From the NCBI GenBank assembly GCA_022710165.1, contig JAKLHL010000113.1, positions 1-5,418 of the forward strand: a stretch of DNA of 5,418 nt, read 5' to 3'. Below the pieces are notes generated by a model that saw only the letters and a program-made list of their open reading frames with translations, ran no database searches and had not been told where the DNA came from. The DNA is from Bdellovibrionales bacterium (GTDB lineage: Bacteria; Bdellovibrionota; JAFGOL01). Shown one piece after another: positions 1 to 5,226 of this stretch. Position 1 is the stretch's first letter; every line of letters begins with the position of its first letter. The translations under genes and the position numbers were made by a program.

Positions 1-163
1 TAACTTTACCGTAATTAAGGGAATACAGAACACCGTCTATATTACGTCTAACTTTACAAAGACCCAACATAGAGTCAGGTATTAGACAGTTGTGGCCGCA
101 AAGCTCACATCTTGTCTTATTATCAACCAGCTGGGTATAAAAGATAGCTTCACGTCTTTCCAT
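1..163 (-). CDS. amrS: AmmeMemoRadiSam-type radical SAM enzyme, N-terminal 54 codons (runs off left edge)
   Basis: This reading frame starts with ATG at 163-161 and continues past the left edge, so only 54 residues are visible. They read ERREAIFYTQL near the start, then four cysteines at C19, C22, C26 and C36 in the spacing C-x2-C-x3-C-x9-C, followed by KVRRNIDGVLYSLNYGKV. This cysteine pattern with a following (C/K)-V-R-x-N-x-D-G-x-L-Y-S-L-x-Y-G is the N-terminal signature I know from the radical SAM member of the AmmeMemoRadiSam group, proteins often labelled pyruvate formate-lyase activating enzyme-like. The CxxxCxxC cluster motif that would prove radical SAM chemistry should lie beyond the window. 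The biochemical role of the family is not settled; it is named for co-occurrence with AMMECR1 and Memo proteins, neither seen here. The start is supported by a strong Shine-Dalgarno. It follows tlyA by 32 bp and is likely in the same transcript. Confidence 0.82.
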   Translation of the reverse strand, partial: MERREAIFYTQLVDNKTRCELCGHNCLIPDSMLGLCKVRRNIDGVLYSLNYGKV

Positions 164-170
164 TAGAACA

Positions 171-177
171 GCCTCCT
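171..177 (-). promoter_or_regulatory. Strong ribosome binding site for the amrS-like gene
   Basis: The minus strand reads AGGAGGC here, with 7 bases before the ATG at 163. This near-perfect Shine-Dalgarno fixes the start of the truncated gene, which is too short in this window to be called by length. Confidence 0.8.
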
Positions 178-195
178 GTGCTATAATACCATTAG

Positions 196-966
196 CTATT
201 CTTTAAAGCACACAAAAAAGTATTCTTGATTGCCTGACGGCCCTTTTATCTTAGAGGGAATTATCTCCTTTACCACTAGGCCAAGGTCCTTTAAGAACCC
301 TGACATGGTCTGTATTATGCGTTTTATAACGTCTGGGGACCTTACAACGCCTCCCCTTTCTATCTCTTCAAGCTCAGCCTCAAATTGTGGTTTGATAAGG
401 GGGATCAAGATACCGCCTTTCTTTATATAAGGGAGTACCTTTGGAACAACAAGCCTTAATGATATAAAGCTCAAATCAAAAACGGCAATGTCCAGGCTTT
501 CTGGACTTATTCTCTCTTTCACCTTTTCGTTCTCATCGAGCAGTCTGGCATTAACTCCTTCCATTACAACGACCCTGTCGTCAGTGCGCAGTTTGTAATC
601 AAGGATATTCTTGCCCACATCAACGGCATATACGACCCTGGCCCCTTTTCTAAGCAGAAGCTCGGTAAAGCCTCCGGTAGAGGCTCCAACGTCTATGCAA
701 GTCATTCCATCCACGTCTATATTAACCGCACTGAACACTGATCCAAGTTTTACCCCGCCCCTACTAACGTTCTGTTTGTGGTCTTTTATCCTGAAACCGT
801 GCTCTGATAATTCTTGTTCATTAATACTAGTCCCTGGCGACACCACCTTGTCACCAACGAATATAAGACCGCAACTTATCATTGATCTGGCATGTTCAAG
901 GTCTTGCGCAAGACCGGCTTCAACTACAGCGATATCAGCTTTTATCTTTTTGTTATTATTTTTCAA
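196..966 (-). CDS. tlyA: TlyA-family rRNA 2'-O-methyltransferase (S4 domain plus FtsJ-like domain)
   Basis: The protein is 256 residues, close to the usual length of the TlyA family, whose characterised members 2'-O-methylate rRNA cytidines using SAM and have also been described as hemolysins. Residues about 7-65 are an S4 RNA-binding domain (VVEAGLA, ARSMISCGLIFVGDKVV, SPGT). From residue 69 follows RGGVKL, then the SAM-binding loop DVGASTGGF at 92-100, YAVDVG at 113-118, LRTDDRVV, FDLSFISL at 163-170, IKPQFEAE at 191-198, and GPSGNQEYFF near the C-terminus. The catalytic K-D-K-E tetrad of FtsJ/TlyA enzymes appears intact as K73, D164, K192 and E248. The start codon is TTG at 966-964, overlapping the dxs stop as TTGA, with no well-spaced Shine-Dalgarno (AAGGA lies only 1 base away), so translation is probably coupled to dxs. 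No upstream alternative fits and the next residues already belong to the S4 domain. Whether it modifies 16S, 23S or both cannot be read from sequence. Confidence 0.93.
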   Translation of the reverse strand: MKNNNKKIKADIAVVEAGLAQDLEHARSMISCGLIFVGDKVVSPGTSINEQELSEHGFRIKDHKQNVSRGGVKLGSVFSAVNIDVDGMTCIDVGASTGGFTELLLRKGARVVYAVDVGKNILDYKLRTDDRVVVMEGVNARLLDENEKVKERISPESLDIAVFDLSFISLRLVVPKVLPYIKKGGILIPLIKPQFEAELEEIERGGVVRSPDVIKRIIQTMSGFLKDLGLVVKEIIPSKIKGPSGNQEYFFVCFKE

Positions 967-2879
967 ATCCTTTGTTCCAGGATACTCTTTATGGCGTTCT
1001 TTACAGCCTCTACATCTACCCCTTGATCGATCCTGAGTTCATTCTGGCCAGCATGTCCCACAAAGGCATCACCTATACCAAGTCTCTTTATTTGTTTGCC
1101 ATATTTTACACCGCTGTCACATATAAGCTCTAAAACAGCTGAGCCAAAACCTCCACAAAGCGCATTCTCCTCAATTGTTATTATGCCAAAGCTCTGAGAC
1201 AATTCATCCAGGATACTATCCCTGTCCAAAGGCTTAATGAACCTTGAATCATATACTCTTATGGGCACTCCCGGGAACTCTTTGCAGAACTCCTTTGCTG
1301 CGGTCATGGCCACATAAGCAGAATAACCTGCGGCGAATATAGTTAAATGGTCCTTTGAATGGTTATTCTCGAATATGATCCTTGATCTTTTATCCTGTAT
1401 TTCTTCTAACTTGACCTCGCTGCCGCCGTTGTCATATTCCCATTCAGGCACACAGCCTCTTGGATATCTTATGAACACCGGGCCTTCGCACTTATTGACA
1501 GCGTACTCCAGCATCTTTTTCAGTTCACGCGAACTTGAAGGGGCCATTATAGTAACACCTGGGATACATCTTATAAAAGAAAGATCAAAAACGCCGTGGT
1601 GTGTCGCACCGTCCTCGCCGACCACTCCCGCCCTATCCAGACAGAAAACGATATTAAGTTTATTAAGTGCCGCATCATGTATAAGCTGGTCAAAACTCCT
1701 TTGGATAAAGGTGGAGTAAATGGCAACCATAGGTTTGGCGCCAGACTTTGCAAGACCGGCGGCAAAGGTAACTGCATGTTGTTCGGCTATACCCACATCA
1801 TAAAATCTTTCTTTAAATTTTGATTCGAATTTTTCGAGCCCGGTGCCCTCTTTCATCGCTGCTGTAACAACAACTATGTTTTTATCCTTTTCTGCAAGCT
1901 CACATACAGCATCACCAAAAATGGACGTGAAGGTCGGCGTTGCTTTTTTTGTTTCAGACTTGCCGGTAGCTGCATCAAAACAGCTTATCCCGTGGAATAA
2001 GGATGGATCGTCCTCAGCATACGCATAGCCCTTCCCCTTTTTTGTAACAAGATGCAGGAGTATCGGTGATGAATCCTCGTCTTCAGCCGGAATGTTCCTA
2101 AATGCTTTTACAAGAACTTCGATGTCATGACCGTCGAAAGGACCTATATATCTGAAACCAAAAGCCTCAAAAAAGGCTTCAGGGGCTATCAAGCTTACAG
2201 CTGAGCTTCTTATCTTCTTTACCAGCTCGACAAGATTTATATTAAAGGTCTTCTGAAGAGGGAAAGAAGCTATCATGGACTTTATCTCTGCCCTCACCTT
2301 TTGATAATAAGCATTGTTGATTATGTTCTTGCTGATGAACGCTGAAATAGCACCAACATTCTCTGATATGCTCATGTCATTGTCGTTAAGGACCACTATA
2401 AGGTTCTTCAGCTTCATGGATCCAGCGTGGTTCATCGCCTCATAGACCATACCATTGGTCATTGAACCATCGCCTATTACAGCTATGGAAAAGTTCTCTG
2501 GATGCATCTTTGCAAGCCCTGCAGCCTCAGACACAGAAACACCTGCATGCCCTGCTATGAAATGATCGTGCTTGCTTTCCTCTGGCTTAGGAAAACCAGA
2601 AACGCCGCCCTTTTTCCTAAGCAATGAAAGGTCCCTTCCTGTAAGGAGTTTGTGTGCATAAGCCTGATGCCCAACATCCCATATTATAGAATCATAAGGA
2701 CTGTTAAAGACGTAATGAAGGGCAACCGCCAGCTCGACAGCACCTAAAGATGACGCCAGATGGCCCCCGTTCTTGGACACACAGTTTATTATTTCCTGCC
2801 TGATATCGTCAGACAGCTTTTTAAGCTGCTCAACATCCATGGACTTTAAATGTGTTATTCCACGATAATCAGTGAACAT
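963..2879 (-). CDS. dxs: 1-deoxy-D-xylulose-5-phosphate synthase
   Basis: This thiamine-diphosphate enzyme condenses pyruvate and glyceraldehyde 3-phosphate into DXP, the first step of the MEP isoprenoid pathway and a precursor for thiamine and pyridoxal. Its 638 residues match the family's usual 620-640. In order: NGGHLASSLGAVEL with H40, DVGHQAYAHKLLTGR (68-82), the ThDP/Mg motif GDGSM at 136-140 ending in LNDN with N167, SLFHG with H296, the pyrimidine-domain glutamate E366 in GIAEQHAVTFAAG, Y388 and R394 in the YSTFIQR stretch, DRAGVVGEDGATHHG with R416, D423 and H427, and RYPRG with R474. These sit at a constant offset of four from the E. coli catalytic residues E370, Y392, R398, R420, D427, H431 and R478 as I recall them, so the enzyme should be active. 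The transketolase C-terminal domain fills about 510-630. ATG at 2879 is the first start after an in-frame TAA nine bases upstream; no clear Shine-Dalgarno precedes it. It lies 31 bp after the permease gene and overlaps tlyA by 4 bp. Confidence 0.97.
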   Translation of the reverse strand: MFTDYRGITHLKSMDVEQLKKLSDDIRQEIINCVSKNGGHLASSLGAVELAVALHYVFNSPYDSIIWDVGHQAYAHKLLTGRDLSLLRKKGGVSGFPKPEESKHDHFIAGHAGVSVSEAAGLAKMHPENFSIAVIGDGSMTNGMVYEAMNHAGSMKLKNLIVVLNDNDMSISENVGAISAFISKNIINNAYYQKVRAEIKSMIASFPLQKTFNINLVELVKKIRSSAVSLIAPEAFFEAFGFRYIGPFDGHDIEVLVKAFRNIPAEDEDSSPILLHLVTKKGKGYAYAEDDPSLFHGISCFDAATGKSETKKATPTFTSIFGDAVCELAEKDKNIVVVTAAMKEGTGLEKFESKFKERFYDVGIAEQHAVTFAAGLAKSGAKPMVAIYSTFIQRSFDQLIHDAALNKLNIVFCLDRAGVVGEDGATHHGVFDLSFIRCIPGVTIMAPSSSRELKKMLEYAVNKCEGPVFIRYPRGCVPEWEYDNGGSEVKLEEIQDKRSRIIFENNHSKDHLTIFAAGYSAYVAMTAAKEFCKEFPGVPIRVYDSRFIKPLDRDSILDELSQSFGIITIEENALCGGFGSAVLELICDSGVKYGKQIKRLGIGDAFVGHAGQNELRIDQGVDVEAVKNAIKSILEQRI

Positions 2880-2910
2880 AGGCGCTTATCTATCACAAGG
2901 TCGTAACAAA

Positions 2911-4107
2911 TCAATTCTTTCTAAGTTCTGATATTATCGATATTTTTGACACTAGACGAAGAGGAAAAAGCACTCCCGCCACACAAATAACAATAGCCAG
3001 CACCACTATAAGCGCATTAAACCCGATATCGAACCGCACCGGCAAATAAGTGTCATAATATATGGATGGAAGGGTGATTATCCTGTACTTGTCTATTAAA
3101 TAGCAAAGAACTGTGCCTAAGATGCCTCCAATAACAGCACCTATAGTACCCTTGATCATGGCTACATACATAACTATCCTTTTCAGCTCATTCGTTGAAA
3201 GCCCCATGGAAGATAATATCGCAAAGTCTGGCTTTTTTGATTCCACCATCATTACTAAAGACGCTGTAATAGAGAAGCTTGCAACAAGTATGATAAAAAA
3301 GAGCGTTACAAGCATTGCAACCCTCTCAAGTTTGAGCGAATAGAAAAGTTTTTGATTGCGGTCTTCCCACGTCTGTATCTTTAGGCCTTTTATCCCTCCA
3401 AGGACCTCTCTCGTTTTTATGGCCACATCGTTCATCCTCGACGGATCAAGACACAGCAGGGCGATCCCGGTCGGCACACCCTTAAGAGGGGTAAAATAAT
3501 TCATGGCGTCATCAAGCTCAAAATATGCGTATTTAAGGTCCCTTGCATAAGTGCCTGTTTTCACAAAATCAACAGTCGTGAATTTTCTTATCTTTGGGGC
3601 TAGTGAAGAAGACACAGCCTCCCATCCAGAAACAACCTCCAGCTGGTCCATCCTTACCATCTGATTTGTATAACCAAGCTGTTCCCCAAGAGCGGTCTCT
3701 CTGTGCGCCAGTCTTGGAACAAGGAGTTTATCCATCATGTCGCGTGAAACGCTAAAAGCCACAGAGCCTATAGTAAAGCCATTAAAATATAATATTACTT
3801 CGTTCTCTACGAACGGCGAGACAAGAACCTGGCCATTCTTAACATCTTCTATACCATTAAGCTTTTCATATACAGCACTCCAGTCGCTCATGGCTGACGG
3901 GCTTTCAGTATCTAGTACATATATATGAGGCTGATGCCCCAATATCCTTTTTATAAGTTCATCCTGGAAACCATACATAACAGAGACAACCGTTATTATC
4001 GAGAACACACCGAGCAGAACACCAGTAACACCGAACACGGAAACGACCCTGGACCTTTCACCGCTCAGTCCTAAAAGTCTTCTGCTAATGAATCTTTTTA
4101 CACCCAA
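2911..4107 (-). CDS. LolC/LolE-family lipoprotein-release ABC transporter permease (FtsX superfamily)
   Basis: The 398-residue protein has the typical LolC/E plan: an N-terminal basic stretch (FISRRLLG), first membrane helix about 21-45 running into VSVMYGFQDELIKRILGHQPHIYV (41-64), a large periplasmic domain of about 50-260, then three membrane helices near 262-287, 313-337 and 362-383. The stretch WEDRNQKLFYSLKLERVAM (247-265), the cytoplasmic coupling segment ESKKPDFAILSSMGLSTNEL (289-308), the YRIITLP-x-YY-x-x-x-LPV stretch and the C-terminal SELR are all family hallmarks. In Gram-negatives the LolCDE complex pulls outer-membrane lipoproteins from the inner membrane using the ATPase LolD. 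No ATPase gene lies beside it here, so LolD must be encoded elsewhere, and LolC versus LolE cannot be decided; it may be a single-type (LolF-like) permease. The start is TTG at 4107-4105, backed by AGAGG seven bases upstream. It is the first gene of the leftward cluster with dxs and tlyA. Confidence 0.88.
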   Translation of the reverse strand: MGVKRFISRRLLGLSGERSRVVSVFGVTGVLLGVFSIITVVSVMYGFQDELIKRILGHQPHIYVLDTESPSAMSDWSAVYEKLNGIEDVKNGQVLVSPFVENEVILYFNGFTIGSVAFSVSRDMMDKLLVPRLAHRETALGEQLGYTNQMVRMDQLEVVSGWEAVSSSLAPKIRKFTTVDFVKTGTYARDLKYAYFELDDAMNYFTPLKGVPTGIALLCLDPSRMNDVAIKTREVLGGIKGLKIQTWEDRNQKLFYSLKLERVAMLVTLFFIILVASFSITASLVMMVESKKPDFAILSSMGLSTNELKRIVMYVAMIKGTIGAVIGGILGTVLCYLIDKYRIITLPSIYYDTYLPVRFDIGFNALIVVLAIVICVAGVLFPLRLVSKISIISELRKN

Positions 4108-4114
4108 GGTAATG

Positions 4115-4119
4115 CCTCT
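4115..4119 (-). promoter_or_regulatory. Ribosome binding site deciding the TTG start of the Lol permease
   Basis: The minus strand reads AAAGAGGC across 4121-4114; the AGAGG core is 7 bases from the TTG start codon at 4107. No ATG or GTG at a comparable distance opens the same frame, so TTG is the best-supported start. Confidence 0.6.
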
Positions 4120-4134
4120 TTATAATATCTTTTA

Positions 4135-4152
4135 TTTTAATCTTGATTAAAA
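4135..4152. promoter_or_regulatory. 18-bp inverted repeat in the divergent intergenic region, candidate operator
   Basis: TTTTAATC and GATTAAAA form perfect 8-bp arms around a 2-bp centre (TT on the plus strand). The repeat sits between two divergent genes, and its right half overlaps the TTGATT hexamer of the proposed rightward promoter. Size and symmetry suit a homodimeric helix-turn-helix repressor or activator. It is too short and AU-rich, with too small a centre, to be a convincing RNA hairpin. No regulator gene is in the window, so the binding protein is unknown; an AT-rich palindrome could also arise by chance. Confidence 0.4.
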
Positions 4153-4170
4153 GCCAACTGGGTTTATGCT
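4143..4170 (+). promoter_or_regulatory. Possible sigma-70-type promoter for the PHP gene
   Basis: TTGATT at 4143-4148 and TATGCT at 4165-4170 are separated by 16 bases. Transcription would begin near 4176-4178, only a few bases before the ATG at 4180. A second TATGCT at 4174-4179 repeats the first but would place the start inside the coding region. The match is moderate and made by eye. Confidence 0.35.
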
Positions 4171-4179
4171 ACATATGCT

Positions 4180-4842
4180 ATGACAGTTGCAGACCTTCAC
4201 ATACACACTATGTATAGCCCGGATAGCCTGATAGAGCCATCTAAACTCTATGAAAAGGCCAAAAAGATGGGGCTGGACATCATCTGTATCACTGACCACA
4301 GTATTTTTGAGGAAAGTGCTGGGATAGAGAGCATTCAAGATCCTGGGCAGGGGCCTCTAATAATAAAAGGTGTGGAGCTTGCTACAGATGCTGGCGAAAT
4401 GCTTATATTCGGTCTGAAGAATAATTTTTGGAAGAGATCTTTGAAAGGCCTTGATCTTCTGCCTTCTGCAAAAAAAGTACTTAACGAAGTTCAAGACATG
4501 GGCGGAGTAGCTATATGGGCCCATCCGTTCAGGGCATATAGCTTAATGCACTACGGCGACGACCTTAAAAGGTTCGATCAAATAAAAATAATAGAGACCC
4601 TGAACGGGAATAACAGCGATGCTGAGAATAAAGACGCTTTTGAATATGCAAAGGCCAACGGTTACAAGATGGTCGGTGGTTCTGATTCACACACGCTTCA
4701 TAACGTCGGTAAATGTTTAACACTGTTTGAGGATAAAATATCTTGCGAAAATGATCTTATAAAAGCACTGAAGGGTTCCAAATACATGCCTATAAGTTAC
4801 TCGGACTACATGTCAAAGGACCTTACAAAACTCATAAAATAA
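4180..4842 (+). CDS. PHP-domain metal-dependent phosphoesterase
   Basis: The 220-residue protein carries the full PHP set of metal-binding motifs: DLHIHTMYSPDS at the N-terminus (H7, H9), CITDHS with D39 and H40, KGVELAT with E66, WAHPFRAY with H115, E139 in IIETLNG, and GGSDSHTLHNVG with D169 and H171. PHP proteins bind two or three metal ions and hydrolyse phosphoester bonds; known members include histidinol phosphatases, DNA polymerase proofreading domains and the RNase AM/YciV group. This one is shorter than YciV-type enzymes and ends soon after the last motif, so the substrate cannot be named. It should be cytoplasmic, as no signal peptide or membrane helix is visible. ATG at 4180 is the only start after an in-frame TGA at 4144-4146, and it gives the normal family start just before DLHIHT. 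There is no Shine-Dalgarno, which fits a leaderless message. It is divergent from the Lol permease and convergent with atpE, so it is apparently transcribed alone. Confidence 0.9.
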   Translation: MTVADLHIHTMYSPDSLIEPSKLYEKAKKMGLDIICITDHSIFEESAGIESIQDPGQGPLIIKGVELATDAGEMLIFGLKNNFWKRSLKGLDLLPSAKKVLNEVQDMGGVAIWAHPFRAYSLMHYGDDLKRFDQIKIIETLNGNNSDAENKDAFEYAKANGYKMVGGSDSHTLHNVGKCLTLFEDKISCENDLIKALKGSKYMPISYSDYMSKDLTKLIK

Positions 4843-4868
4843 AGGCCCTGTCCCAATGGAACAAGGCC
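4834..4868 (-). terminator. Intrinsic terminator of the atpB-atpE transcript
   Basis: Read on the minus strand, GGCCTTGTTCC (4868-4858) pairs with GGGACAGGGCC (4854-4844) over 11 positions, two of them G-U, around a 3-base loop ATT, and is followed directly by the T-rich run TTTATTTTAT. On the plus strand the two wobble pairs become A-C mismatches and no T-run follows, so it is built mainly to stop leftward transcription from atpE. It lies 26 bp past the atpE stop codon, and its tail overlaps the last codons and stop of the PHP gene. Confidence 0.8.
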
Positions 4869-4893
4869 CCTATTATGATCAAAATTATCTATC

Positions 4894-5211
4894 TTACATT
4901 TTTGCGAATACGACGACTAGAGCGTAGATAACCAAAGACTCTATAAGAGCAAGGGCGACTATCATTGGAACAAATATCTTGTTCTGTGCACTTGGGTTCC
5001 TGCCTATAGCTTCAAGCGCTATAGACGCTGTTTTGCCCTGTGCCATAGCTCCACCTATTGCTGCCGCTGTAATAGTTAGACCCGCAGCCAACATCTTAAG
5101 CCATGATTTGTCCCCGTCCGCAGCTGCCGTTTGTGCTGCCTCAGAAGCAAAAACACATGATGATGCAAAAAATGCAGCGACTGCTAAGAACATCCTGTTA
5201 AATCTTTTCAT
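4894..5211 (-). CDS. atpE: F-type ATP synthase F0 subunit c, with N-terminal signal-peptide-like extension
   Basis: Subunit c forms the membrane rotor ring that carries ions past subunit a. The 105-residue protein is longer than the common 70-90 because of its N-terminus: a basic start (MKRFNR), a hydrophobic run to about residue 21, and a VFA/S site suggesting cleavage after A22. The mature part has helix 1 at about 38-59, the polar loop R71-N72-P73, and helix 2 at about 79-103. The ion-carrying glutamate is E91 in ALIESLVIY. Q58 in helix 1, with S92 and Y96 in helix 2, line up with Q32, S66 and Y70 of the Ilyobacter tartaricus sodium-binding site, so sodium coupling is plausible though unproven. 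The usual GxGxGxG of helix 1 reads A51-x-G53-x-A55-x-A57. A strong Shine-Dalgarno lies six bases before the ATG. It follows atpB by 15 bp and is followed by a terminator, not by atpF. Confidence 0.95.
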   Translation of the reverse strand: MKRFNRMFLAVAAFFASSCVFASEAAQTAAADGDKSWLKMLAAGLTITAAAIGGAMAQGKTASIALEAIGRNPSAQNKIFVPMIVALALIESLVIYALVVVFAKM

Positions 5212-5217
5212 CTTATT

Positions 5218-5224
5218 CCTCCTT
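5218..5224 (-). promoter_or_regulatory. Strong ribosome binding site for atpE
   Basis: The minus strand reads AAGGAGG, ending six bases before the ATG at 5211, within the short atpB-atpE gap. A near-consensus site fits the need for many c subunits per complex, and it confirms that the long N-terminal extension is translated. Confidence 0.85.
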
Positions 5225-5226
5225 AT

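Noticed and set aside
164..210. GTGCT and AGCAC arms flanking the tlyA stop, with TATTAT between them, as a possible terminator or internal promoter for amrS.
   Set aside because: The stem is only 5 bp with a loop of about 24 bases and no U-tract, and no -35 hexamer lies at the right distance from TATTAT.
611..1036. Plus-strand open frames over tlyA and dxs (for example 611-1036, 1375-1719 and 1596-1823).
   Set aside because: They lie opposite strongly conserved genes, show no recognisable motifs and lack ribosome binding sites; they are shadows of the real genes.
2896..2911. GGTCGTAACAA on the plus strand resembles the 3' end of 16S rRNA (GTCGTAACAAGG).
   Set aside because: Only about ten bases match and the surrounding sequence is the 31-bp gap before dxs, with no rRNA helices. 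It is a chance similarity.
4122..4150. Leftward promoter for the Lol permease using TATTAT (4127-4122, minus strand) with TTAATC 17 bases upstream.
   Set aside because: The -35 is poor, and the implied transcription start falls at the Shine-Dalgarno, which would remove it from the message. A promoter probably exists in the spacer but I cannot place it.
5137..5211. Lipobox-like ASSC at residues 16-19 of AtpE, suggesting a lipoprotein.
   Set aside because: The position before the cysteine is serine and no leucine stands at -3; a VFA signal-peptidase I site just after it is a better fit, and the protein is clearly subunit c.
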